Assembly: GCF_905171775.1 (NCBI RefSeq)
Contig: NC_053500.1
Span: forward strand, 124,598,241 to 124,662,240
Reading direction: 5' to 3'
Length of the DNA: 64,000 bases
Source of the DNA: Rana temporaria
Taxonomy: Eukaryota; Chordata; Amphibia; Anura; Ranidae
Below, piece by piece: positions 31,534 through 44,241 of this stretch (position 1 is its first letter; each line of letters begins with the position of its first letter). The position numbers and the translations under genes are program-made. The notes beneath the pieces were generated by a model. It was not told the origin of the DNA, made no database searches, and saw only the letters and a program-made list of their open reading frames with translations.

Positions 31534-31982
31534 AGCGGAGGTCCACCTAAATGTTTTTTTTTTAAAACAACAGCTACAAATACTGCAGCTGCTGACTTGT
31601 AATAAATGGACACTTACCTGTCCAGGGCGCCCGCGATGTCGGCAGCCGAAGCCGAGCAATTGCTCATCTCTCGGCTGCCCCCGCCGCCATCCTCGGTGAG
31701 GGAATCAGAAAGTGAAGCTTTGCGGCTTCACTGCCCGGTTCCCTACTGCGCATGTGCGAGTCGTGCGGCGCGTCATCACTGGTCCATGCTGTGTTTTGGG
31801 ACCTGTGTGATTCCCAGAAGACAGTGGGCGGGAGGGGCATGACTGATGGAGTTCCCGGAAGTGGGTGCAAATACCTGTATTAAACAAGTATCTGCACCCC
31901 CCTGAAAGGTGCCAAATGTGACACCGGAGGGGGGGGGGGAGTTCTGAAAAGCTGAGGTTCACTTTTTGTGTGGACCTCCACT
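31534..31982. mobile_element. TTAA-flanked MITE family H', copy 1
   Basis: TTAA at 31530-31533 and 31983-31986; ends AGCGGAGGTCCACC and GGTGGACCTCCACT-like sequence. The tips resemble family H but the core differs ('tactgcagctgctgacttg', 'gcttcactgcccggttccct'). Outward donor ACTTACC at 31612-31618. Sister copy at 57535. Confidence 0.8.
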
Positions 31983-31986
31983 TTAA

Positions 31987-33035
31987 GAAGAACGTGGCTG
32001 GAAGAGCTGCCCACCCTCCCGCTCTTTTTTTCCTTTGGTATGTCACAGCTTGCTGCGGTTTCTTGACCTTGCCAGCATTAAAGTTGCTGTAATTGGCGAT
32101 GCCTTTGATGGAAAGTTGGAAGTAGGCTGTCTGTCCAGCACTTATGGTAAGGACAGACCCCCTTTTGGAATTGCGTGCTTACAGTACAGCTGTGACCGCA
32201 CTGGTTTAAAAATGTTTACATGTTACTGTATGTGTTGGAATTTAAATAAAGCTGTGATCTTGCCCTCTCCAACCTAATGGTTGTAAGCGTGTTTTTTTGA
32301 ATGAGGTGAGGGGGCAAGTGTTGGGTTTATCCCCTTATGTTACAGTTGATTCATACCTAGGCCCATTGCACCTCAGCAGTCAAGACAAAGTAATCCCTAG
32401 AGCTCAGCTTCAGCAGTATTTAAAACTACTAACTTACTTCATCATAGAATAGGATAACCATAACATGGGATAACCTACTAACTTACTTCATTATAGGAAA
32501 CCATTGGTGGCAACCCAATACTGGATGGTATCTACAGATTTCCAGAACAAGTCTGGCCCAGGAAGATGCCAATACGCCAAGGCAAACATGGCTTCCAGAA
32601 AAGGTGAAACAACATGGGTCTGTCCCCACCCGCATCACATATTTCTTAGCACTCCGGATTCCTGGAGATACCTCCAGATAGCACTCCAGGAAGCTGGAGA
32701 TACCTTCTGGGACTGGGATGGCACCTTTTGATTTCATGTGACAAAGTAGATTAGTAAGTTACTATTCCTGATGCCAGCAGAGCAAAGGAATTTCCTGCTA
32801 ACCTCCATACTCAATATAGCAGTTTTCATGCCTCCCAATAAGTTGCACAGTGCTACGCATTAAGGGATGTTGGTGGTGGCATACCTATGCTCAGTCTTTT
32901 CTGGAGCTATGCTTGCCTTGGCATCTTCCTGGTGCAAACCTGTTTTGGGAAGCTTGAGATTAGGCGGCACCCCTAATTTCCTTGATGGTCTATGATTTAT
33001 TGTTGCTGAAGCTGAACCAAAGGCAGATAAACAAA
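31987..33035. other. No gene seen
   Basis: About 1 kb with a short tandem duplication of 'ctactaacttacttcat' (32426-32490). Inverted words 'gcttccagaaaaggtg', 'ggagatacctccagatagca' hint at an old element; no domain is readable in any frame. Confidence 0.45.
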
Positions 33036-33039
33036 TTAA

Positions 33040-33541
33040 AGCGGTGGTTCACCCTCAATAACAACATTCTAGCATTAAATTAAGCATAGTAGCGCTAGCT
33101 ACAGTATGCCTTTATTTTTATTTTTAGCCCCGTACTCACTGTTTAATCCTATAGTGAAGATTCAGACTCCCCGCAGGGAATGGGCGTTCCTATCCAGAGG
33201 GAAGATGATTGACGGCCGGCTATGCCACGTCACGCTCCCCGAAGATAGCCGGAGTAGGTCTCGGCTCTTCACGGCGCTATACAGCGCCTGCGCACAGACT
33301 AGGCGCAGGCGCCGTGAAGAGCCAAGTCCTATTTGGGCTATTTCCGGAGAACCGCCAGAGCCGGCCGTCAATCATCTTCCCTCTGGATAGGAACAACCAT
33401 TCCCCGCGGGGAGTCTGAATCTTCACTATAGGATTACACAGTGAGTACGGGGCAAAAAAAATAAATAAAGGCATACTGTAGCTAGCGCTACTATGCTTAA
33501 TTTAATGCTAGAAAAAAAAAATTATAGGGTGAACCCCCTCT
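33040..33541. mobile_element. Palindromic MITE family H, copy 3 (TTAA-flanked)
   Basis: TTAA at 33036-33039 and 33542-33545; ends AGCGGTGGTTCACCCT and AGGGTGAACCCCCTCT. Long arms are complementary ('gctagctacagtatgcc', 'cctatagtgaagattcagac'). Confidence 0.85.
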
Positions 33542-33739
33542 TTAAGTACAGTAGTTGTTTTCATAAAATAAAAAAAAATGACATTCTTTTTATAAATAAC
33601 TAATATAAATAATCTGAATTTGTCTTGATATAAGCTTCTTGTATACATTGTCCAAGTGTATCTAAATGATATGATCATCTTTATAGTACTCTGTCACCGT
33701 TTTTATGATAAATCAATTAAAAGTAATGTGGTCACAAAC

Positions 33740-33842
33740 CTGGGAGTTCAAAAAGGGCCACGTACAGGTACGTGATTATGCCTGTCCGTGATATTCTGCC
33801 GACGTATATATATATACAGTGGGCGGTCCTTAAGCAGTTAAA
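33740..33842. mobile_element. Family D end fragment
   Basis: 'ccacgtacaggtacgtgatt', 'attctgccgacgtatatata' and 'gggcggtccttaagcagttaa' match the end region of family D in inverted order. The rest of the element is missing. Confidence 0.6.
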
Positions 33843-34081
33843 TGTAACCATATTGCTACACTTAGAGGCTCCTCTCTTCTCTTTTATAACTGTGACACTA
33901 CTTGTATATCAAGGCATCGCTTGTATATCAAGTCAATTTAAAAAAAAAAATATTGCTTGTCTTGCAAAATGCTCTCTAACCAAGTTGCTCTCAAACCAAG
34001 GTTTTAAAGCAAACCTTGCTGAACAAAAGTGAGTCTTGTTTTCAAATCATCACTTTTGCAACATTCAATAATGATATTTAA

Positions 34082-35022
34082 CCACTTAAGGACCGCCTCC
34101 TGCACATATACGTCGTCAGAATGGCACAGCTGGGCACAAGCACGTACAGGTACGTCCTGTACTAGTACCCAGCCGTGGGTCCGAAGGGACTCGCGGACGC
34201 GATCGCCGCTGGAGTCCCGTGATCGGTCCCCGGAGCTGAAGAACGGGGAGAGCTGTGTGTAAACACGGCTTCCCCGTTCTTCACTGTGGCGGCAGCATTG
34301 ATCGTGTCATCCCTTTTATAGGGGGACACAATCGATGATGTCACACCTACAGCCACACCCCCCTACAGTTGTAAACACACTTCAGGGAACACATAACCCC
34401 AACAGCGCCCCCTGTGGTTAACTCCCAAACTGCAATTGGCATTTTCACAATAAACAATGCATTTTAAATGCATTTTTTGCTGTGAAAATGACAATGGTCC
34501 CAAAAATGTGTCAAAATTGTCCGAAGTGTCCGCCATAATGTCGCAGTCACGAAAAAAATCGCTGATCGCTGCCATTAGTAGTAAAAAAAATAATAATTAA
34601 TAAAAATGCAACAAAACTACCCCCTATTTTGTAAACGCTATAAATTTTGCGCAAAACAACCGATAAACGCTTATTGTGATTTTTTTACCAAAAATAGGTA
34701 GAAGAATACGTATCAGCCTAAACTGAGGAAAAAAATAGTTTTTTGATATATTTTTGGGGGATATTTATTATACCAAAAAGTAAAAAATATTGCATTTTTT
34801 TCAAAATTGTTGCTCTATTTTTGTTTATAGCGCAAAAAATAAAAACCGCAGAGGTGATCAAATACCACCAAAAGAAAGCTCTATTTGTGGGAAAAAAAGG
34901 ACGCCAATTTTGTTTGGGAGCCACGTCGCACAACCGCGCAATTGTCAGTTAAAGCGACGCAGTGCCGAATCGCAAAAAGGGGCAAGGTCCTTTAGCTGCA
35001 TTTTGGTCTGGGTCTTAAGTGG
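34082..35022. mobile_element. TTAA-flanked element family D, copy 3 (inverted)
   Basis: TTAA at 34078-34081 and 35023-35026; starts CCACTTAAGGACCGCC and ends GGTCTGGGTCTTAAGTGG. The orientation is opposite to copies 1 and 2. A CTCF-like 'agcgccccctgtggt' lies near 34404 with a perfect core half. Confidence 0.88.
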
Positions 35023-35026
35023 TTAA

Positions 35027-35813
35027 AGAAAAAGTTATAACGTATAATAATGCAAATTAGTGGTGTTGCTTAACGGACACATAGAGGAGACATTGCATTC
35101 ATCAAACTGAAATTTTTATCAGTCACGGAAACATAAACTCCCTTCCGGATTCCAATTAGACTTTTCTGGAAGTTATCTTTCCAATCAACCGTCAACATGT
35201 TCTTTAATAGGAAAGTCCACACCCAGTTGCTGCTGTCTCTTTAAAGAACCTCCTATAGAGCTGATAACAGACCGACTTCCAACACATGATATTGCTGAAA
35301 ACAAGGCTGAGAAAATGTAGCAAATACCAATGTCCTGTGCAAGAAGAGTGCCAGGAAACAGGGAAACTGTCAACGTCTATATCACCATTTGAAAAATGTG
35401 AACGAGATGCACACAATATACAGGACCATATCACCCAAACAAGGTGGGGACTCACATTCCACATTTTCCTTTAAAATATGAGCAATTTAACAGGATGAGC
35501 GTGATGGCATGGTTAGTGGGGACATCACACTGCTGGAATTCACAAGTTTACAAAGCACCAGACAGCTATTAAAGTAGTATTAAACTCGTTTTTTTTTAGT
35601 CTAAAACATTGAGCGCAATAAAATAAACATTGGCCATTAAACCAAATCTCCCAACTGTGCCACAATGGACAGGACCATCCCGATATTTCATTGAAATCCC
35701 AGGTTCCCACAGATCCAGGCTAAATCCCGGAGCCTAGCACTGGGCTCCACTGATCCCCTTGCTCTAATCCGGATCTGATCCCCCTGAAGTGCGGCAGGCT
35801 TCTCCTCCTCTCC
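35027..35813. other. No gene seen
   Basis: Unique-looking sequence; the short frames carry no recognisable domain. Confidence 0.45.
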
Positions 35814-35821
35814 TTCCCACC

Positions 35822-36112
35822 CATAGGCGTGCGCACAGGGTGTGCCAGGTGTGCCCAGGCACACCCTAATCACCCTGTGCAGAACAGATTGCCCCTACTG
35901 CCCTGGCTCCCTCCTTCCCCCCACAGCACTGCCGACTTCCCTCCTCTCCCACCGGTTGTTACTTTGGATGATTTAGGATGAGTGGGGGAAGGGGCCAGTA
36001 AATATGCCATTTACTGGCCCCTTCCCTTTCTGAATGAACATCGTGAGTGATCGGTAGAGTGTGTTTGAGCTTTGGGGTGCACACCCTAATGCCAAAGGCT
36101 GCGCACACCTAT
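35822..36112. mobile_element. hAT-type MITE ('CATAGGCGTGCGCAC')
   Basis: Ends CATAGGCGTGCGCAC and GCTGCGCACACCTATG, flanked by the perfect 8-bp duplication TTCCCACC (35814-35821, 36113-36120). Sub-terminal 'gtgcccaggcacaccctaat' and 'ggggtgcacaccctaat' repeat. Confidence 0.9.
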
Positions 36113-36120
36113 GTTCCCAC

Positions 36121-36683
36121 CGGTTGCCCAGAAGGGGAATCTACACCCAACTTCCACCTGTGTGCCTCCTCCCCCTCTGCTCCAATCCCCCTGTGTGATC
36201 ATGTTCCCCCAAAGCACTGCCAGCTTTACTCCTTTTCCTTTCACCAGCTGCAGGGCAGCACAGGGGGATCAGTTTCAGGATGGAAAGCGAGGAGGGGGGT
36301 GGTAAATGTGTTATATATCATTTTTACTGAACAGTACATTTTTTATATTTACCGTATGTTATATTTAGCGTCCCTTTCCTTTCCTAAATGAACACAGTTA
36401 GTGATCAGTACAGATTTCTCTTGTGTTCATTCATAACTGAAGGATAGTAAACTGTGTTTAATATGCCTCAGTTTTTGAATGAACAGGAAGCCGCTCAGCA
36501 CAGCACACTGCAGCTAAGGCTAGAGAAAGGGACTGAGGAATCACTGATCTCAGTCCCTTTTTTGTCTCAAAAGTGAGACATCAGGGGTTTGTTTAGACTC
36601 CTGATATTTCACCAAAGTCCTCCCAACAGACCTATTAAAAATGTAAAAAAAAAATGAAATACAATGAATTTAAATACCAACAA
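36121..36683. other. No gene; degenerate palindromic repeat
   Basis: Contains 'gaaagggactgaggaatca' answered by 'tgatctcagtcccttttt' (36523-36561), part of an old hairpin element. The rest is unassigned. Confidence 0.45.
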
Positions 36684-36687
36684 TTAA

Positions 36688-36784
36688 AGTGGTTCTAAAG
36701 GCTGAAGTTTTTTTTTTTTACCTTTTGTTATGCAGCGCCTTCCCCCATCCCCCCTTATACGTACCCGAGCCCGAGATATACAGT

Positions 36785-36839
<55 letters not shown>

Positions 36840-36945
36840 CAGGTAAATATAACATATAAATATTTATGGACACCCCCACTCTCCATCCTGAACCTGATCC
36901 ACCTGTGCCCCACAGCAACTGCAGCTTAAACCCTTTACTATCACT
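36688..36945. mobile_element. TTAA-flanked MITE family S with (AT)n
   Basis: TTAA at 36684-36687 and 36946-36949; ends AGTGGTTCTAAAGG and CCCTTTACTATCACT. It contains an (AT)n microsatellite at 36787-36836. Confidence 0.7.
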
Positions 36946-37194
36946 TTAAGGGTTTACTCACTGGTCTCTGAAGAGTGATCAGCATTCAGATTTCTCTCAG
37001 AGAGCATTTGACAGAAGGAAAAGAGGCCTTGTATTGCCTTTCTCTCCGTCTGCTTACACCCCATTAACCCTGAAGTGTCCCTCATTGTCAACTTCAAAAG
37101 TTAGGGGGATGCAGAAAGATCCTTGCACAGGGGAGACGAGTATTCAAACATTGGGTACATTTTACATAGGGAATAGTTAGTGGTGGAGCCCATT

Positions 37195-37344
37195 TAGGCC
37201 GGGTTCACGGAAAGGGTTCACCAGTTCACCGGTTCAGGTCCGATTTCAGCCCGAATTTCCATAGAGAGCCAGTCACATTCTCCTGCTATGCAGATTGAAT
37301 GTGGGGAAACGTGCGTTCTATCCGCATAGGTGTGAACCCGGGCC
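37195..37344. mobile_element. N-type MITE, copy 5
   Basis: 'aggccgggttcacgg' to 'aggtgtgaacccgggcc'; short, with 'ttcaccagttcaccggttca' words inside. Confidence 0.65.
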
Positions 37345-37478
37345 AGAAACTTCTGCATTGTGGTGATGGATAGTAAAACACTTTTAGTGATGTGTTAGGA
37401 TTAATTTAGAATAGCACCCCAATGCATAATTTAAAAATTGAACAAACACAGTCACTAATGCCTCAGTACAACAACATA

Positions 37479-38565
37479 CAGTCATGGCCATACGTTTTGA
37501 GAATGACACAAATATTAATTTTCACAAACTCTGCTGCCTTAGTTCTTATGATTGCAATTTGTATATGAAGAGTAATCAGATTAATGAAGTCCCTCTTTAC
37601 CATGAAAATGAAGCTAATCCCCCTACAAAAACGTTTCCACCGCAATTTAGCCCTGCCACAAAAGGACTAGCTGACCTCATGTCAGTGATTCTCTCGTTAA
37701 CACAGGTGTCATTGTTGATGAGGACAAGGCTGGAAATCACTCTGTGATGCTGATTGAGTTAGAATAACGGACTAGAAAGGTCTGAAAAGAGGGTGGTGCT
37801 TGAAATCATTGTTCTTCCTCTGTTAACCATGGTTATCTTAAAGGAAACAAGTGCAGTCATCATTCCTTTGCAGAAAAAGGTATTCACAGGCAAGGATATA
37901 GCTGCTACTAAGATTGCACCTAAATCAACCATTTATTGGCTCATTAAGAACTTTAAGAAAAGAGGTTCAATTGTTGTGAAGAAGGCTTCAGGGCACCCAA
38001 GAAAGTTCAGCAAGTGCCAGGACCATCTCCTAGAGTATCAGCTGCGGGATCGGGGCACCACCAGTGCAGAGCTTGCTCAGGAATGGCAGCAGGAAGGTGT
38101 AGGGGTAGCTGCACCCATAGTGAGGAGAAGTATTTTGGAGGATGGCCTGGTGTCAAGAAAGAAAGCCACTTCTCTCCAGGAAAAACATCAGGGACATACT
38201 GATATTCTGCAAAAGGTACAGTGATTGGACTGTTAAGGACTGGGGTAAAGTAATTATCTCTGATAAATCCCCTTTCTGATTGATGAGGCATCCGGAAAAA
38301 ACCTTGTCTGGAGAAGAAAAGGTGAGCGCTACCATCAGTCCTGTGTCATTCCAACAGTAAAGCATCCTGAGACCATTCATGTGTGGGGTTGCTTCTCAGC
38401 CAAGGGAGTGGGCTCACTCACAATTTTGTAAGAAAACCGCCATGAATAAATAATGGTACATAAACATCCTCCGAGAGCAACTTCCCCCAACCATCCAAGA
38501 ACAGTTGGGTGAGGAACAATGCCAACAACATGATGGAGCACCTTACCATAAGGCAAAAGTAATAA
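37479..38565 (+). pseudogene. Tc1-like transposon, 3'-truncated, dead transposase
   Basis: Starts CAGTCATGGCCATACGTTTT after a TA target (37477-37478), the known end type of a vertebrate Tc1 family. The plus-strand transposase is readable at 37793-38224: helix-turn-helix words GKDIAATKIAPKSTIYWLIK and the linker GHPRKFS (usually GRPRK), then TTSAELAQEW. Later pieces follow in other frames ('ETIHVWGCFSAKGVGSLTIL' near 38370-38428; 'QHDGAPYHKAK' near 38530). Frameshifts and stops break the DDE domain. The right end, including the second inverted repeat, is missing after about 38565. Confidence 0.85.
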
Positions 38566-38675
38566 CTACGGGAAAAAGAAAGTGATAACTGCTCTAACTA
38601 TGAATCACTATGTGTTATACCAATTCTAGTGAATATCCAATATTTTTACCACATTGTGCTTAAAAGATTCCTTAT

Positions 38676-39055
38676 GCCACGTACACACGATCAGTCCATT
38701 CGATGAGAACGGACCGATGGACCGTTGTCATCAGTTAACCGATGAAGCTGACTGATGGTCCGTCGCGCCTACACACCATAGGTTAAAAAAACGATCGTGT
38801 CAGAACGCGGTGACGTAAAACACAACGACGTGCTGAAAAAAACGAAGTACAATGCTTCCAAGCATGCGTCGACTTGATTCTGAGCATGCGTGGATTTTTA
38901 ACCGATGGTTGTGCCTACTAACGATCGGTTTTGTTCTATCTGTTAGGAATCCATCGGTTTAATTTAAAACAAGTTGACTTTTTTTTAACCGATGGTTAAA
39001 TTTTCGATGGCGCCCACACGCGATTGGTTTTGACCGATGAAAACGGTCCATCAAA
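38676..39055. mobile_element. MITE family B, copy 4, right end lost
   Basis: 'ccacgtacacacgatcagtc' preceded by TTA; it follows the B consensus through 'gatgaaaacggtccatc' and then stops without the terminal GATCGTGTGTACG. Confidence 0.8.
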
Positions 39056-39853
39056 CAAATATATCAACAATTATGTAAAACCAATCCCCAGAGTCCTATT
39101 TTACCCTAAGTCATAAGATGCCAAACAACAGATCAAACAAGTCAAACAGTATGAAAAAAAGTAGTATAAATAGAAACCAACACAAAGGATAAAAGAAAAA
39201 AGGAAAAATGGAGATATAAGTCCCAATGGTTGTCTTCAATGCTATTCAATTTATATGCTTAATCACCCATCCGTGACTAAGCACAGCTATTTTATTTGTT
39301 TACCAATTTGTGCAGATACCACCAAGGTCTGAATTGGCCACACACCAGAAGTAAGCTACATATGCGCCTTTGGTTGATCTATGGGATAACCACTCCACTC
39401 ATGGTATGGGCAACAGCCTGGAAATCCTTCCAGTCAGTGTAACAGTAGTAACTTTGTAAGCATCCATGCAGGCTTATATCAAATCTCATAAAAAATATAT
39501 AAAAGCTATTATTGAGCAGTAAGTCTGCTATTTATTGGAAAAAAAAACAAATTAAAAAATATTGCACTCACAAATCTGGTGCCAGTAGGTTGGCACTAAG
39601 CCTTTCCTAAGGTCTGTATAGGGCTTGATGTACCAGCGTGTATTTCCCTATGTTCGCGTCCTCATTTTAACTCGTGAACTGGCAGGAAGTGATGCCGTAA
39701 CCCTGTTATTTCCCAGCTGCCTCTACGCGTTTCGCAATTACCGTTGCGTCATCAGGAAGCCCTAGTTTTAAGATTTCCATCCACTTCCGGTCCTGGAGAC
39801 GCAAAAGGAAATAATAAGTAGATTTAATCAAAGTAAACAGAGTTACATACACT
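39056..39853. repeat. Unclassified repeat family V, copy 1
   Basis: Words shared with 42780-43501 in the same order: 'aagtcccaatggttgt', A-rich tracts, 'gcactcaca', then CGTTTCG and TCATCAGG (39729-39757). Ends could not be set. No coding frame. Confidence 0.5.
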
Positions 39854-39857
39854 TTAA

Positions 39858-40336
39858 ACGGGGGTTCACCCCCAAAAAAATGTTTAACATTACATTCAGC
39901 CGAGTTGTTAGAATGACAATCGGCTGTTTTTTTAATCACCTTGCCGTACATACCGTTTTATAGATATATGTTCACCGCGGCTTCCGGGTATAATCTGCGG
40001 GACTGGGCGTTCCTAATTGATTGACAGGCTTCCGACCGGCGCATACAGCGCGTCACGAGTTGCCGAAAGAAGCCGAACGTCGGTGCGCAGGCGCTGTATA
40101 GAGCTGACTCGCAGTCCGGCTTCTTTCGGCAACTCGTGACGCGCTGTATGCGCCGGTCGGAAGCCTGTCAATCAATTAGGAACGCCCAGTCCCGCAGATT
40201 ATACCCGGAAGCCGCGGTGAACATATATATATAAAACGGTATGTACGACAAGGTGATTAAAAAAAACAGCCGATTGTCATTCTAACAACTCGCCTGAATG
40301 TAATGTTAAAAAAAATGTTTTGGGTGAACCCCCGCT
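39858..40336. mobile_element. Palindromic MITE family H, copy 4 (TTAA-flanked)
   Basis: TTAA at 39854-39857 and 40337-40340; ends ACGGGGGTTCACCC and GGGTGAACCCCCGCT. Arms are complementary over 'ttccgaccggcgcatacagc'. Confidence 0.85.
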
Positions 40337-40340
40337 TTAA

Positions 40341-41716
40341 AACAAAGGGTCAAGTAGATTTTCTAGTCCCTTGCCATGTGTTGCTTGCTTGCTTGCTTCC
40401 GCAACGCAACACATGTTAACATGCAACATACCATGAGTTCACGCACGCATTAACACACCAAAGCAAAAAGATCTGAAGCCAGCCTTAAGGTTACAGGAAA
40501 TACATAAATTTGGTGTTTTTTGGGCTTCATGTGACCTTTTTACTTTTTCTTTGTGACCCTCAGTGGTTTACATCAGTGCGGCTTTGAAATAATGCGGATT
40601 TCAGCCACATAACAGTGTGATTCCCACCTCCAAATTCTTTGCAGCCTGCAACTTCGTTTAATAGAAGTCTATGCAAGTCGCGATGAAATCAGAAAAAAAA
40701 GTAGCGTAGGAACCTTTTTAAAGGTCACTGCGACACGAGTCAAATCGCAGGACAAATCGCACTGGTGTGAACGAGGGCTAAAAATGTTTGAATTCATGAT
40801 TTTGAATTAGGCCCTAGCTGTTCTCTAATTAATAAAAGCTAAATTTTTGAGTTTCAGTTACAATAGTTACAATAATGTTAAGTACCAAAGTGCTATAATC
40901 TCTTTCCGGAGTGAAGTAGGTGTGGTGCACAGTAGACATAACATGGGTCGTCATTAAAGATGAATTTCACTCAATTTAGTCCTCTGTTTCATTTGAGTTT
41001 GACATGCTGGAGGTACAGTGGAGGTTATCGTGTGAAACACAGGAAGGGTTAACGGGAGGGGGTCTTAGGGTACTGTGAAAAAACATACAAGAGAGTTATT
41101 TTAATGCCAAAGAATTTGGAATTCTCTGCAGCCGGTTTTTCGGTTCACACAGTGACAGGCAGTCCAGACAGATCTTTTACCTCTGCCTGCTGCAGAAGCA
41201 ACTTTGTTCAGAAACACATCCTGCCCTGTTGATGGGACAATAAAACACCAGCATATTCTTACACGTAAAGTAGCTTCTTATTGGTAGACTATATAATTGA
41301 CATTGTTGTGTAATGGTCTAGTCGCATGCTAGGCTGCATGTCCTCCACCTGCACTAAAAACCTTGAGGTTGGGAAGGACTCATGTAGGCAAGCACAGTCT
41401 ATTTTCTCCACTGTAGGTGGTGCTCATCCGCAGCAGCAATGCAAGTGGAGTAGGAAGTCGAGAGGAACCTAGTTCTATGGTTTCATCGGTCACAGGGATG
41501 CAGCTATCCAATTGGATGCTGGCGCCTGTGTGACTTTGGCAGTCATCTTGGGTCAGACAGAGTCTATTTAAGACCCTGGCTCCCAAGTTTGACACGCATT
41601 TTGTACGAATGGTGCTTAACATCAAGGTTCCAGAGGAGTAGAGAAAGTGCAGGGACACATCATCCTTCCTGAAAGCTTCCCCGTTTGGTGGCCAGGCGGC
41701 ATTCCTCTGGTCGAGA
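40341..41716. other. No gene; includes an N-type repeat near 40560-40781
   Basis: 40560-40781 ('cagtgcggctttgaaataat' to 'actggtgtgaacgagggcta') is an N-type element with an unclear left end. 40382-40400 has a short (cttg)n run. The rest is unassigned. Confidence 0.5.
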
Positions 41717-42032
41717 CAGACGGTCGCATACATCGTGTCACGTTTTTCCGAAAGTAGCCGAACGTCGGTGCGCAGGCGCCGTATAGAGCCGCACCGACGT
41801 TCGGCTTCTTTCGGCTACTCGTGACGCGATGTATGCGACCGTCGGAAGCCTGTCGGAAGCCTGTCAATCAAATAGGAACGCCCAGTCCCGAAGACCATAC
41901 CCGGAAGCGGCGGAGAAGATATATCTCTAAAACGGTAAGTACTGCTTCGATTTAAAAAAAAAACACCTGATTCCCCTTGACAAAATGAGCATCAATCTAA
42001 TGTTAAAAAATGTTTTTCGAGTGAACTCCCGC
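41717..42032. mobile_element. MITE family H, copy 5, left part missing
   Basis: Begins inside the arm at 'cggtcgcatacatcgtgtca' and runs to GAGTGAACTCCCGCT|TTAA (42033-42036). Donor GGTAAGT at 41934-41940 faces outwards. Confidence 0.8.
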
Positions 42033-42036
42033 TTTA

Positions 42037-42779
42037 ATGAAGATCTGAACCACTATCGAGCTACAATGTATTTTATATACATCTGTAAATCCTGTTCCCC
42101 CTAAGCAAGAAGCCAAGCAGAATTTACTTCATTTATATCATTACATTTACTTATTTCGCATTTTATGTGTACAAAAGAGTTCTGCAAGTTGTGTTTCATA
42201 TTAAGTAAGCTCTATAAGGTTGGAAACCCATGCTGAATGGATTTCTTCAACATTAGATAGATTTTATTTTCCATAATAAATGGAAAGTCATTGTGTTTGC
42301 ATTAACTGAAAAAAGACTTGCGTTATATCCAAACATATCCATTGTGTCATATCATGAATTAGGAACAGAGATGTTATATCTTATTGTGCTGTAATAATGT
42401 TTCCCATGGAGAGAGCAGATTGCTATTTAAGCATTAGAATAACAGAGTCTTGCATGACTTCAGTATAACAGAAAAAGTTTAAATGAACTTGGAACACAAT
42501 GGTTTGGACGGTTAAACACACCTGCATGCATAAAAGGCTAGCACAAGAGCAGGCCTTGTCAGTGCCTGTGCTACAGCAAAGATTTATGGGTGATTTATTT
42601 TGGCTTTATATATCTAGGCTGAAATGTTGCTAAGGCCTGGTAAAGTTCAGCAGTTCCCAGCCAGGTCCTAAAAACAATAACTTCACCTTCGTTCTCATAG
42701 ATGGAAGTACATTGCTACAATGAAGGACACCTGTTGTGTACCCCACACCTATAGAAACAAAATTGTGTAGCGCTATGGC
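42037..42779. other. No gene seen; AT-rich unique sequence
   Basis: No recognised repeat or coding signal. A candidate for unique intergenic sequence. Confidence 0.5.
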
Positions 42780-43501
42780 AAATTAATATCTATAATGGTA
42801 GTTCCTCATGGGAACAATGGGAACATAAATAAAGTAACAAATGCAATAAAGAAGTTCTCGTGAAAGATAAAGTCCAATGGTTGTAAACACAAAGTCCATA
42901 TATCTGTAGACACCACGTGCAGAATGAGGGAACTTGATTAGAATCCCATCAAGACAAATTGTGTAGTGAGTGATCGCCGCCACCAGTGGTAGTAAATGGA
43001 GGCTTACCGAAGATGGTGGACCTGAAATTACGTACGTCAATCAAGTCATAACAAGCTTCAAGTACCAGACAGGGTACACAAAGTAGCAATCACCAAGAAA
43101 CTTGCTAGAAGTAATCAATCAGTGTATGATCATAAATGGATAACCTTGGATCTTTGCAGCTCAGCAAGGGGTTAAATAGTTGAAAGAAAATGGAAAGAGA
43201 AGGGCCACATAGTGTAAACCGGTATAAAACTGGGTATTTATTGTAAAAAGATAGCAAGTGCACTCACATGTATCTGGATAAAAACTTGCATATTCTATAG
43301 TATGAGGCGGCAGTGGAGGCGACCCGACGGCGTTTCGTGTTATTCACACATCATCTGGGGTGTCTCTCCACTAAAGCCTCAGTGTATATATAATGATCAT
43401 AAACCTCATACCTCCAATCAGAAGAATTGTGGCATCCCATCCACCTGTGTGCAACAATCAGGATCCATTACTTCCTGGTATAGGAGATGGCACACCTATA
43501 C
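42780..43501. repeat. Unclassified repeat family V, copy 2
   Basis: 'aaagtccaatggttgtaaac', 'gtatttattgtaaaaagata', 'gcactcaca', then 'ggcgtttcgtgttattcaca' and 'catcatctgggg' follow the same order as copy 1. Confidence 0.5.
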
Positions 43502-43504
43502 TTA

Positions 43505-43895
43505 GGCTTCATTCACACTTGGCAGACTCCGTCGCTATGGAGTCCGCCTGGTCCCGTCAGCTCAGCGGGAGATCAGTCCGCAGATCTCCGCTGAGCCGAC
43601 GATGACAAGCTCCTCTCTGCTCACTGAGCGGGGAGGGTCTTGTTGGGCACCGCTGTCTCCTATGGAGCGATCTGATGAAAACGGACAGCATGTCCGTTTT
43701 CATCAGATCTTACCCGATCCGATCCGAATGGACGGATGGGGACGTGGTCCCCATACGTCTGTTTTTAGCGGGTCGGATCGGGTCGGATGTCAGCGGACAT
43801 GTCTCCGCTGACATCCGACGCTCCATAGCGATGCATGGAGCGGCCGTTCAGGTCCGCCGACAGACGGACCCGAACGGCCAAGTGTGAATGAGGCC
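43505..43895. mobile_element. N-type MITE, copy 7
   Basis: Ends GGCTTCATTCACACTTGGC and GCCAAGTGTGAATGAGGCC with TTA on both sides (43502-43504, 43896-43898). Long GC-rich arms ('ccgctgacatccgac', 'gtccgttttcatcagat'). Confidence 0.85.
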
Positions 43896-43898
43896 TTA

Positions 43899-44241
43899 GA
43901 GCGCAAAGCTTTTCCTCTAAATGGATTTTGTGTATCCATTTACCATCAATTAAAAACATCAACTGCTTTATGATACCTGCGCTGTCCGGAATGTATTTAT
44001 TGCCTTATTGGGAAATGCTCACTCATGTAGTGAATCTATTGCATCCCTCAATCCTCCCCTTCCAGTTATCCCAGCGGAGGTCACAGTGGTGGCAAACTGA
44101 GGAGGCCAGGCTAGACTTCTGTTTCTGTTCCTTCAGGTACATTCTGTTTGCCTCTCCACGAGTTCAGCCCGCTTCTGGTAGATTCCATTTGCCTCTTAAT
44201 GAGCTCAGCCTCCTTCTGGTAGATTTATTTTTCCTTTCCCT
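43899..44241. repeat. Start of the 42-bp minisatellite region
   Basis: From about 44120 degenerate 'ctggtagattccatttgcct' units appear. They continue on the far side of the family E insertion at 44949. Confidence 0.6.
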